64,000 nt of DNA from Rhodococcus antarcticus. Lineage in GTDB: Bacteria > Actinomycetota > Actinomycetes > Mycobacteriales > Mycobacteriaceae. Numbering within the stretch: the first letter of the stretch is position 1; each line of letters begins with the position of its first letter. A program made the position numbers and the translations under genes. The stretch covers positions 2,170,001-2,234,000 of the forward strand of contig NZ_CP110615.1 in NCBI RefSeq assembly GCF_026153295.1, read 5' to 3'. The notes below the pieces were generated by a model. That model made no database searches. It saw only the letters and a list, made by a program, of their open reading frames with translations, and was not told the DNA's origin. Positions 24,831 through 32,439 of the stretch are shown here, in pieces.

Positions 24831-27224
24831 GTGACCGCCGAGAGTGAGTTGGTCGCCGACACCGGGTCCAGCCCGGTTTCGTGGCGGCGTGAGCTGGTCG
24901 TGACGGCCGTCTCTCTTGTGGTGACCTGCATCATCGCCGGATCCGTTGGTGTCGCCATGACCACCGAGCTGGTGCACCGCCTGAGCAGGGGTGAGGTGTG
25001 GGGTTCGCTGACGGCGGCGATATTCGACATGGCGGTCGCGGTGCTGATCTACGGAAACGTGGTGTACCAGCTGGCCCGGTGGGGCAACTACCGGCGCATC
25101 GGCAGGGCCCAGGACCCCGACCCGGAGTGTCTCGATGCCCTGTTCGCCCCCGGCTCCGACCCGGGGTTGCTGACCGTGCTCATTCCCTCCTACCGGGAGG
25201 ACGTGGCGGTCGTCCGCGGAACGGTCCTCTCCGCCGCCTTGCAGGAGTACCCCGATCGTAGGGTCGTCATCCTGGTCGATGACCCGCCCCTGCCGGAGAC
25301 ACCCGAGCAGGCAGCCGGTCTCGCCGCGGTGCGGGCGTTGCCCGCGCAGATCCACGACCTGCTGGCCGGGCCCGCCCGGGAGCTTGCGGCTGAGGCAAGC
25401 TCCTTCCTCGCGCGCCGAGGCGCCCACCCCCACATGTCGCAGGAGATCGGGGCCGCGGAGGCCGCGCACGTCGCGGACCTGTACGAGGGTGTTGCCCGGT
25501 GGCTCGAAGCCCAAGCGGCGCGGGAAGATGATCACGACCACACCAGCCGCCTGCTCACCGCGTTGACCTTCACCGCCCGGGCCGCAGCCTGTCGGCACCG
25601 GGCGCAGCGCACCGCTGCACGCCACCGCGACGACACCCTGACGTCGGAGCATCTTCACCGGGAGTACCACCGCCTGGCCACCATGTTCACCGTGGAGGTG
25701 TCCACGTTTGAACGTAAGCAGTTCGTGAACCTCTCCCACGAGCCGAACAAGGCGATGAACCTCAACGCCTACATCGCCCTGCTCGGCCGGGATTGGCGGA
25801 CAGCGCACCACCCGGACGGGACCCACCTGCAGGCGGTGGCGGGGCCCACCCCGCAGCAGGAGGTCCCGGCCGGGGCCGTGCTGTGCGTCCCGGCCAGCCC
25901 CTGGCTGTTGACCGTCGACGCCGACAGCATGCTCGTGCACGACTACGCACTGCGCCTGGTCGAGCAGATGACCCGCCCCGAGCACACCCGCACCGCAGTC
26001 ATGCAAACCCCGTACTCGGCCATCCCCGGGGCACCTGCCCCGCTGGAACGCACCGCCGGCGCCACCACCGACATCATGCACCTCGTGCACCAGGGCTCCA
26101 CCCACTTTCGGGCCACCTACTGGGTCGGTGCGAATGCGTTGCTGCGGACCTCCGCGCTCGCTGACATCGCCGCTGTCATCGTCGAACGCGGTCACCTCGT
26201 CACCCGGTACATCCAAGATCGGACGGTCATCGAGGACACCGAGTCCACCGTCGACCTCGTCGACGCCGGTTGGGGACTGCACAACTACCCGGCCCGGCTG
26301 GCCTACAGCGCCACCCCCGCCGACTACGGATCACTGCTCATCCAGCGCCGACGCTGGGCCAACGGTGGTCTCATCATCCTGCCGAAGCTGCTGCGGTCCT
26401 ACCTGCGGACCGGCCTGCGTGGCCGACTCGGTGAGGCGACCATGAGGGTGCACTACCTCGTCAGCATCGCTACCGTGAACATCGCGCTGCTGGTGCTGTT
26501 GATGGTTCCCTTCACCGAGTCCGTCCCCGGGGTGCTGCTGGTCGCCACCTCCCTGCCCTACTTCGCTCTCTACACCCGAGACCTCCGCCTGGTCGGCCGC
26601 CGTCGCCGCGACCTGCTCGAGATCTACGCCCTGAACCTGCTGATGCTGCCAGTCAACCTCGGTGGTGTCGTCAAGTCGGTGCACCAAGCCATCACCGGTG
26701 AACGCATACCCTTCGGCCGGACCCCCAAAGTCAGTGACCGCACCGCCGCCCCCGCCCTCTACGTCGCACTCACCCTGCTGCTGATCACCGCGTGGTCTGC
26801 GGGTGCCGGCATCGACGCGACCAGCGGCCGGCTCACCCACGCTGTGCTGGGCGGTCTCAACGCGGTCATCCTCGCCCTCGCCGTCACCCGCTACATGGGA
26901 TGGCGCAACGCCGCCGCCGACCTGACCGCCCCAGCCCGCAACCGCCTCCGCACCCGCCCCGCCACCGCGAACAACGCGAAGGTCGAAGCCACCCCCGGCG
27001 CCCACTCACCACGAACCCAGCTGCACCCGGCCCCCACCGCCGCATCGACCGGATACACCCCCACCACGGCCGCCCGCACCCACCCGACCCACACCAAGCA
27101 TCCCCTGCCGAGGGTCGTCCACGCCCGGTGGGACCAACACCGCACCAACACCCGCCCCAGTTCGACCGCTCCCACCGCGGGCAAACACCATCTCGCACAC
27201 CGCGACCACCAACGTCTCGGCTGA
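24831..27224 (+). CDS. Large membrane GT2 glycosyltransferase (cellulose/hyaluronan synthase-like)
   Basis: A 797-residue processive-type family 2 glycosyltransferase. Two membrane helices lie at residues 22-45 and 62-82. The GT-A domain follows: TVLIPSYRED near 115, VVILVDDPP near 145, the metal-binding DADS near 363, ED of the catalytic base in DRTVIEDTEST, and QRRRW near 503, the polymer-terminus motif of processive synthases. Four or five helices come next (about 540-690), then a 110-residue Pro/Thr/His-rich tail. An unusual helical insert (about 165-290) splits the catalytic domain. GTG 24831 is used. With a diguanylate cyclase 3 kb away, an exopolysaccharide role is possible, but no PilZ domain is seen. 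Confidence 0.85.
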   Translation: MTAESELVADTGSSPVSWRRELVVTAVSLVVTCIIAGSVGVAMTTELVHRLSRGEVWGSLTAAIFDMAVAVLIYGNVVYQLARWGNYRRIGRAQDPDPECLDALFAPGSDPGLLTVLIPSYREDVAVVRGTVLSAALQEYPDRRVVILVDDPPLPETPEQAAGLAAVRALPAQIHDLLAGPARELAAEASSFLARRGAHPHMSQEIGAAEAAHVADLYEGVARWLEAQAAREDDHDHTSRLLTALTFTARAAACRHRAQRTAARHRDDTLTSEHLHREYHRLATMFTVEVSTFERKQFVNLSHEPNKAMNLNAYIALLGRDWRTAHHPDGTHLQAVAGPTPQQEVPAGAVLCVPASPWLLTVDADSMLVHDYALRLVEQMTRPEHTRTAVMQTPYSAIPGAPAPLERTAGATTDIMHLVHQGSTHFRATYWVGANALLRTSALADIAAVIVERGHLVTRYIQDRTVIEDTESTVDLVDAGWGLHNYPARLAYSATPADYGSLLIQRRRWANGGLIILPKLLRSYLRTGLRGRLGEATMRVHYLVSIATVNIALLVLLMVPFTESVPGVLLVATSLPYFALYTRDLRLVGRRRRDLLEIYALNLLMLPVNLGGVVKSVHQAITGERIPFGRTPKVSDRTAAPALYVALTLLLITAWSAGAGIDATSGRLTHAVLGGLNAVILALAVTRYMGWRNAAADLTAPARNRLRTRPATANNAKVEATPGAHSPRTQLHPAPTAASTGYTPTTAARTHPTHTKHPLPRVVHARWDQHRTNTRPSSTAPTAGKHHLAHRDHQRLG

Positions 27225-27734
27225 CGTCGCCGCCCCGGGCCACTCCGCTGGGGAAGAACCCCGAGAACTTCGCCGACCGGCAGCAGACCACGTTGGCGTG
27301 GGGCGGAATTCAACCATGGGCTGTATCGGGCATACCCGGTCGGGGATCCCGTCGCCGCATGACGAACGGGATCCGGCGACCGCGCCAGCAGTTCGGGCCT
27401 CGAGCCGATGCCTCCCGGACGGGTGGTCCACACGGAACGCCGATGAGGGCGATGGCGTCCCCGCTCGCCGTGCTCACCTCAGTTGGGGCTTGTCGTCGCC
27501 TCGGCGGCCACCGCCACATCCTGGTCGCGATCTGCGGCGTGGCCTTTCCGATCACCTGGATGGCCTGGTACGCGATCGACACGCGAGCAACGACGAGATC
27601 CGCTGCTCAAGCTCCTCAGCACACACCGGCCGCACCGGTGTCGTCGTAGACCGCTGCCGGTTCGCCGAAGCATCGGACACCAGTGTCGGGGCCGCCCGAT
27701 AGCTGATCGGCGTGCAGGGAGCAGCAGACACCCG
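27225..27734. other. Intergenic region with one weak small ORF
   Basis: 510 bp between the GT2 gene and the convergent permease gene. A 68-codon frame from ATG 27443 to TAG 27647-27649 would encode a single-helix membrane peptide (helix VAICGVAFPITWMAWYAI), but it has a poor ribosome-binding site and no recognised family. Nothing else is convincing. Confidence 0.35.
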
Positions 27735-28562
27735 TCAGCCGAAGCGGTGGAGCACGGCCTTCTCGAGGAGTCCGAGCAGTCCGTCGGTGAGCTTGCCGAG
27801 CACGGCGAGCAGGATGATGGCGAGGATGAGGATGTCGGTGCGGCCGGTGCTCTGGCTGTTGATGAGCAGGAAGCCGAGGCCGATCGAGGAGGCGATGAGC
27901 TCGGCGGCGACGAGGAACAACCAGCCCTGGGCGAGGCCGAGACGGAGCCCCGACAGGGTCGCCGGGGCGATGGCGGGCAGCTGTACCTGCAGGAACAGGG
28001 GGATGCCGCGGCGGCCGTAGGCGCGGCCGACCTCGACGAGGTGGCGGTCGACGTGGTCCAGGGCGGCGGAGACAGTGGTGTACACGGGGAAGAACGCGCC
28101 GATCGCGACCAGCGTGATCTTGGGGGTCTCCCCGATGCCCAGCCAGAGCAGGAGCAGGGGGACCCACGCCAGGGAGGGCACGGCCCGCAGGGCGGCGATG
28201 GTGGGTCCGAGAGCGCTGCGGACCGGTCGGGAGAGGCCGACGAGCCCGCCGAGGAGCAAGCCGCTGCCGGCGCCGACGGCGACGCCGAGGAGCACCCGCT
28301 GGGTGCTGATGGCGATGTTGTGCCAGAGCTCGCCGCGGTCGAGGAGCTCGCGCAGCGCCCCGAGCACCGCACCGGGGGTGGGCAGCTGGCTGGCGGAGAA
28401 CAGGCCAGAGGTGGCGAGGAGCTGCCAGCCGAGGAGGAGCAGGACCGGGACGAGGAGCCCGAGAAGTCCGCGCATCAGCACTCCCCGGCCGGGACGGGTG
28501 CTGCGTCGGGGCGGTGCGGACACGGCAATCGGTGGGGAGTCGATGTCCTGGGTCAGGGTCAT
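27735..28562 (-). CDS. ssuC: Sulfonate-type ABC transporter permease
   Basis: A 275-residue inner-membrane permease of the SsuC/TauC type with about six helices. The EAA-type cytoplasmic loop is visible as VEVGRAYGRRGIPLFLQVQL plus PAIAPATLSGLRLGLAQGW. RAVPSLAWVPLLLLWLGIGE is the typical SsuC block. The start is ATG 28562, one base after the stop of the binding-protein gene, so the two are tightly coupled. It is last in the operon ssuB-ssuA-ssuC behind a SAM-IV type riboswitch. The exact sulfur substrate (alkanesulfonate, taurine or other) cannot be decided. Confidence 0.88.
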   Translation of the reverse strand: MTLTQDIDSPPIAVSAPPRRSTRPGRGVLMRGLLGLLVPVLLLLGWQLLATSGLFSASQLPTPGAVLGALRELLDRGELWHNIAISTQRVLLGVAVGAGSGLLLGGLVGLSRPVRSALGPTIAALRAVPSLAWVPLLLLWLGIGETPKITLVAIGAFFPVYTTVSAALDHVDRHLVEVGRAYGRRGIPLFLQVQLPAIAPATLSGLRLGLAQGWLFLVAAELIASSIGLGFLLINSQSTGRTDILILAIILLAVLGKLTDGLLGLLEKAVLHRFG

Positions 28563-28563
28563 C

Positions 28564-29604
28564 TCAACGCCCGGTGGAGGGGGTGCCGGCGGCCTTCTGG
28601 GCGAAGGTCGGGTCGAACAGGGTGTCGAGCGCCGTGGTGGCGTCGGACGCGCTGCGGACGAGTCCGCCCTGGACGAGCAGCGGGAGGATGTGGGTGAGGA
28701 CGGTCTTCTGGGTGTCCCCGGGCACCGGGTCGATGTCCAGCGTGGTGCGGGTCTGCAGCTGCTGGCGGGCGACCTGTGGGGCGATCTGCGCGGCGGCGGA
28801 GAGGATGTCGACCGTGCGGTCGGGGTTCTGGGCGATCCAGGTTCGTGCGCGCTCGTAGGTGTCGACCACGGTCTGGGCCGTCGCCGGCTGCGCGGCCAGG
28901 AAGGACTCGTTGGCGTTGAGCACGCCGAAGGAGTTGAAGGCGAGGTTGCGGTAGATGAGCTTGGAGCCGGCCTGCAGCTCGGTCTGGGCCATGAAGGGGT
29001 CGAGTCCGGCCCACGCGTCGACGTCACCGCGCTCGAGGGCGGTCTTGCCGTCGGAGTGCTGCAGGTTGACGATCTCGACGTCGGAGGCGGTGAGCCCGGC
29101 GGTGGCGAGGGTCTGCAGCAGGAAGAAGTAGGGGTCGGTGCCCTGGGTCGCGGCGATCTTCTTGCCGCGCAGCTGGGAGACGTCGGTCACGGCGGAGGTC
29201 GCGGTGACCACGATCGCGGACCACTCGGGTTGGCTGAACACGTCGACGACCTTCTGGGGGGACCCGTTGGCCCGGGCCAGCAGGGCGGGGGTGCCGGCGG
29301 TGGACGCGAGGTCGACGGCCCCGGCGCGGAGGTTCTCGTTGGCCTTGTTGCTGCCGTTCGAGAGCACCCAGGTGACCTTGGTGCCGGGCAGTGCCTGCTC
29401 GAGCCACCCCTGGTCCTTGATGACGAGGCTCTCGGGGTTGTAGTAGGCGTAGTCCAGGTGGAGCTCGGCCGTCCCCGAGGGGGCGGTGCCGGTGGCGACG
29501 GCTCCGGTGGAGCTCTCCCCGGAGACGCACCCGGCGAGCAGGGCGAGAGCGGCGGCGAGGACGCCGGTGCGAAGCAGCAGCGAGCGGGACGGGGGGCGGT
29601 TCAC
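28564..29604 (-). CDS. ssuA: Sulfonate ABC transporter substrate-binding lipoprotein
   Basis: A 346-residue exported binding protein of the SsuA/NMT1-like family. A signal peptide with lipobox (ALLAGC, lipidated Cys near 26) is followed by the two-lobe fold: HLDYAYYNPESLVIKDQGWL at the N-terminal lobe, KIAATQGTDPYFFLLQ at the hinge, and VDAWAGLDPF. It would deliver aliphatic sulfonates to the membrane complex. GTG 29604 is chosen because the signal peptide begins there and CGAGGAGAA precedes it. The open frame extends far upstream through the ATPase gene as an artefact of GC content. Confidence 0.88.
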   Translation of the reverse strand: MNRPPSRSLLLRTGVLAAALALLAGCVSGESSTGAVATGTAPSGTAELHLDYAYYNPESLVIKDQGWLEQALPGTKVTWVLSNGSNKANENLRAGAVDLASTAGTPALLARANGSPQKVVDVFSQPEWSAIVVTATSAVTDVSQLRGKKIAATQGTDPYFFLLQTLATAGLTASDVEIVNLQHSDGKTALERGDVDAWAGLDPFMAQTELQAGSKLIYRNLAFNSFGVLNANESFLAAQPATAQTVVDTYERARTWIAQNPDRTVDILSAAAQIAPQVARQQLQTRTTLDIDPVPGDTQKTVLTHILPLLVQGGLVRSASDATTALDTLFDPTFAQKAAGTPSTGR

Positions 29605-29669
29605 GGGGGTTCTCCTCGGGGAGTGCGGACGGGGGACGAACGGCAGGGCGGCGTGCGGCGTGCGGGGGG

Positions 29670-30461
29670 TCATCGAACCGGGGTGTGGCGGGGGACGCCG
29701 AGCTGGTCGAGCAGGACCACCCGTAGCCGGGCGAGGTCGGGGTCGGCCCGGTCGCGCGGGCGGGCCCCCGGCACGTCGAGGGTGGTGCGCACCGCGACCC
29801 CCGCCCCCTCCTCGGCCCCGGGCGCAGCGCCGAGGACGACGATGCGGTCGGCGAGCTGGAGCGCCTCGTCCACGTCGTGGGTGACGAGCAGGACGGTGGT
29901 GCCCGAGGTGCGCTGCAGCTCGTCGACCAGGTCCTGCATGCGCAGCCGGGTCAGGGCGTCGAGGGCGGCGAACGGCTCGTCCAGCAGGAGCACACCGGGT
30001 CCCCGGACCAGGGCTCGGGCCAGGGCCGTCCGTTGGGCCATGCCGCCGGAGACCTCGCGCGGCCGGTGCCCGGCGGAACCGCTCAGCCCGACGGCGTCGA
30101 GCCAGTGCGCGACAGCGGCCCGGCCCTCGGCCCGGCTCGTCCCGTCGGGCAGTCCGAAGGCCACGTTCGCCGCGAGGGTCCGCCACGGGAGCAGCCGCGG
30201 CTCCTGGAACACCACGGCCGCCCGCTGCTCGATCCCCCGCACGGGGCGCTGCCCGACGCGGACCTCGCCGGCGGTGGGCGCGTCCAGCCCGGCCACCAGG
30301 CGCAGCAGGGTCGACTTGCCGGATCCGGACGCCCCCAGCAGGGCCACCACCTCCCCGGCCCGAACCTCGAGGTCGACGTCGGCGAGGACGACCCGGGCAC
30401 CAGGACCATGGCCGAAGGTGCGGCCGACACCGGAGAGGACGACACCGTGGGCGGTGCTCAC
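29670..30461 (-). CDS. ssuB: Sulfonate ABC transporter ATP-binding protein
   Basis: A 263-residue ABC ATPase of the nitrate/sulfonate group. Walker A is GASGSGKST (about 43-51), the Q-loop VVFQEPRLLPWR, the signature VSGGMAQR, Walker B VLLLDEPFAALD, and the switch His is in LLVTHDVDEAL. It energises uptake with SsuA and SsuC, which follow it. It starts at GTG 30461 and is first among the three transporter genes, 164 bp downstream of a small SAM-regulated ORF. Confidence 0.9.
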   Translation of the reverse strand: MSTAHGVVLSGVGRTFGHGPGARVVLADVDLEVRAGEVVALLGASGSGKSTLLRLVAGLDAPTAGEVRVGQRPVRGIEQRAAVVFQEPRLLPWRTLAANVAFGLPDGTSRAEGRAAVAHWLDAVGLSGSAGHRPREVSGGMAQRTALARALVRGPGVLLLDEPFAALDALTRLRMQDLVDELQRTSGTTVLLVTHDVDEALQLADRIVVLGAAPGAEEGAGVAVRTTLDVPGARPRDRADPDLARLRVVLLDQLGVPRHTPVR

Positions 30462-30625
30462 GAGGGGGTTCCCGGGCAGCAGGAGACGAGCGGGGTCACG
30501 GGTTCTCCGGTCGGACGGGCCCGCGCACGGGCGCGGACGGGCGGGAGGGAGACGGCACGGGGCCGCGGGGCGCTACCGGCGACGGGCCGGGCGCGGTCAG
30601 GGAGAGAGGGTGGGGCGCGTCGAGG

Positions 30626-30745
30626 TCAGAGCGACGTGGGACCGGGACAGTCCACGTCGGCGACGGCGAGCACGTGCACGGCCAGGAGCACGAGCTCGTG
30701 CGGTGGGTGCAGCGCGTCCGGTGACGCAGCCAGCTTCTCGTCCAC
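30626..30745 (-). CDS. 39-residue ORF directly downstream of the SAM-IV type riboswitch
   Basis: GTG 30745 follows an excellent GGAGGAG ribosome-binding site, and the frame ends at TGA 30628-30626. The peptide (EKLAASPDALHPPHELVLLA, then a hydrophobic stretch and a C-terminal DCPGPTSL) matches no family I know. It is the first translatable frame after the riboswitch, so SAM probably controls it together with the ssu genes. It may be a leader peptide or a genuine small protein. The 164 bp between it and ssuB is GC-rich without another ORF. Confidence 0.5.
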   Translation of the reverse strand: MDEKLAASPDALHPPHELVLLAVHVLAVADVDCPGPTSL

Positions 30746-30773
30746 GTGGTTCTCCTCCGCCGTGGGCCGGACC

Positions 30774-30888
30774 CGGCCCGTGCTTGCTCCGGACGAATGC
30801 CGGAGCCTGGTCGTCACCCGGAGCACCCCGCCACGGAAGGAGGGTTGCCGGCCAGCGAGCCGGGGCTAGACGCTGGCGCTCATGACCG
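30774..30888 (-). promoter_or_regulatory. SAM-IV type riboswitch
   Basis: Read on the minus strand from 30888, the sequence follows the SAM-IV consensus as I remember it. GGTCATGAGCGCCAGCGTC comes first, then CCCCGGCTCGCTGGCCGGCAA, in which the CCGGC arms pair, then CCCTCC with GGGGTGC and GGGTGACGACC. The last closes on the initial GGTCATGA, and a final GCTCCGGCATTCGTCCGGAGC hairpin follows at 30789-30809. This actinobacterial class binds S-adenosylmethionine and usually represses sulfur-assimilation or methionine genes. Its position upstream of a small ORF and ssuBAC fits that. Confidence 0.85.
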
Positions 30889-31091
30889 AGGCTGATCTTG
30901 GGGAGGTCTTCCGACCCTGTCAAACACAGCCGTCCCGATGTGACCAGGGTCACCGGCGATGGAGGGCGTCGGACAGAGGGCCGCGCTGGGGCCCAGGAAC
31001 GGCGACGTCGGGTGCGCGAGCTCGACGAGCTTCTCGGCGTTCCCGCCGAGGTTTCCACCCGGGTTCTTCTGAGTGCTGAGGAGGTCACCAC

Positions 31092-31438
31092 ATGGCACGA
31101 CTCATCTCGCTGGAGCAGGCCGAGGCTGTTGTCCGGGCGTGCACGGCGGAGGCGGACCGCATCGGGCAGCCGATGAACATCGCGGTGGTCGACGACGGCG
31201 CGAACCTGGTGACGTTCAGCTCGATGGACGGCACGAAGGACCTTGCCCCCTCGTCCAGCCGGGCCAGACCCCGTTCGGCATCGAGTCCACCTCGGGCGGG
31301 CGGCTGGTCGTCCTCGGCGGCGGCGTCCTGCTGCGGGACGCCGCCGGTGCGGTGGCCGGTGGGGTCGGGGTCCGCGCCGGCAGTGTCGAGCAGGACCACC
31401 AGGTCGCCGACGCCGGACGGGCGGTGTTCGCGCCGTAG
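31092..31438 (+). pseudogene. GlcG/HbpS-like (DUF336) gene with internal deletion and frameshift
   Basis: From ATG 31092 the first 47 codons read as a DUF336 protein (LISLEQAEAVVRACTAEADR, PMNIAVVDDGANLVTF). A block of about 22 residues normally found after the aspartate-glycine turn is missing. Just after TKDLAP, at a run of five C residues near 31247-31252, the frame shifts by one. The next frame completes the protein (LVQPGQTPFGIES, GGRLVVLGGGVLLRD, VEQDHQVADAG) to TAG at 31436-31438. These proteins bind heme or act in oxidative stress. With two lesions this copy is probably dead. Confidence 0.75.
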
Positions 31439-31663
31439 CCGGGACCGGCGGGGCCGAACCCCGCTGGCCGCACCACGCGACGGTGGTCACCGCACGGGAC
31501 ACCACCGTTCTGCAGCCCGATCCTCGACCGGGACGCCGCGTCGCGGGGCTGCCAGGCCCGCTGAAGCATCCCGGCAGCGTCGACTGTTGGGTCCGGTCAG
31601 CTAGCCTCGGCTCCGTCAGTGGGACCTTCGTGGAGGGTCGAGCAGGCGGCCTGGAGGTCGTAG

Positions 31664-32368
31664 ATGTCAATCACAGGACCGCGCGGTGACTCTGGCTCGA
31701 CGAGCTCGGCTGGTGGCTCTTCGCGTCGTCAGCGGGCCGAGCCAGGTCTTGCTGATGGGGCTGTTCAGGCGGGGTTGTGGGGGCTCGTCTTCGTGATGCT
31801 CCGAGTATTTGCTGTGTCCGGCTACCGCTGGGACACGGCGTTCGTCGTCAGCACGACCCTGACTGTGACGAACGGTCTCACCATGCTCCTGGGATCGCTG
31901 CTCGCCGAGCACCTCCTGACGGCGGCGCTCGTCGGGTGCTTGATGCCGCTGCTGGTCGCGGACTACCTGTGGGGGGACGGCAGGCGGCGCACGTCCGTGC
32001 TGCTGGTTGCCGCGCTCGCCCTGGCCACGTCCCTCGCGGTCGTGCTGAGCTTCGGCCTGTGGTGGTTGCCCCTGGCCGCGGTGGCGGTGTTCGGGGTGCT
32101 GGCCATGGTCCGCCGGACCCCACCGCAGTCGTTCTTGCGCCGACTGCTGGTTGCGCTGTTGGCGCGGGTCTCGGTGGTCGCCGGGGTGGGTGTGCTGCTC
32201 ATCGCGGCCTTCGGCCAAACCCCCTGGGTCCCCCTGGAGAGGATCCAGACCACCAGCGGCACGGTGGACGGGTACGTGCTCAGCGTGGACCCGGGATACT
32301 TGAACGTGCTCACCACGGACCACCGTGTGGAGATCCTGATCAGCGCAGACGTCGTCTCACGGTCCTGA
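31664..32368 (+). CDS. Hypothetical membrane protein
   Basis: A 234-residue protein with a Ser/Arg-rich cytoplasmic start and about six hydrophobic segments between residues 38 and 185. A hydrophilic C-terminal domain of about 45 residues ends in a strand-rich sequence (VDGYVLSVDPGYLNVLTTDH, then RVEILIS) that may be a small beta domain. GTG 31664 is the most upstream start. I recognise no family. It is convergent with the PI-PLC-like gene and has no clear partner. Confidence 0.6.
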   Translation: MSITGPRGDSGSTSSAGGSSRRQRAEPGLADGAVQAGLWGLVFVMLRVFAVSGYRWDTAFVVSTTLTVTNGLTMLLGSLLAEHLLTAALVGCLMPLLVADYLWGDGRRRTSVLLVAALALATSLAVVLSFGLWWLPLAAVAVFGVLAMVRRTPPQSFLRRLLVALLARVSVVAGVGVLLIAAFGQTPWVPLERIQTTSGTVDGYVLSVDPGYLNVLTTDHRVEILISADVVSRS

Positions 32369-32439
32369 GCCTTTCCTCCCGGGTCCTTGGTCGAGAGGAC
32401 GGCTGCCCCGCAGCGTGGTCCCGGCGCAGCATGTCGTGC

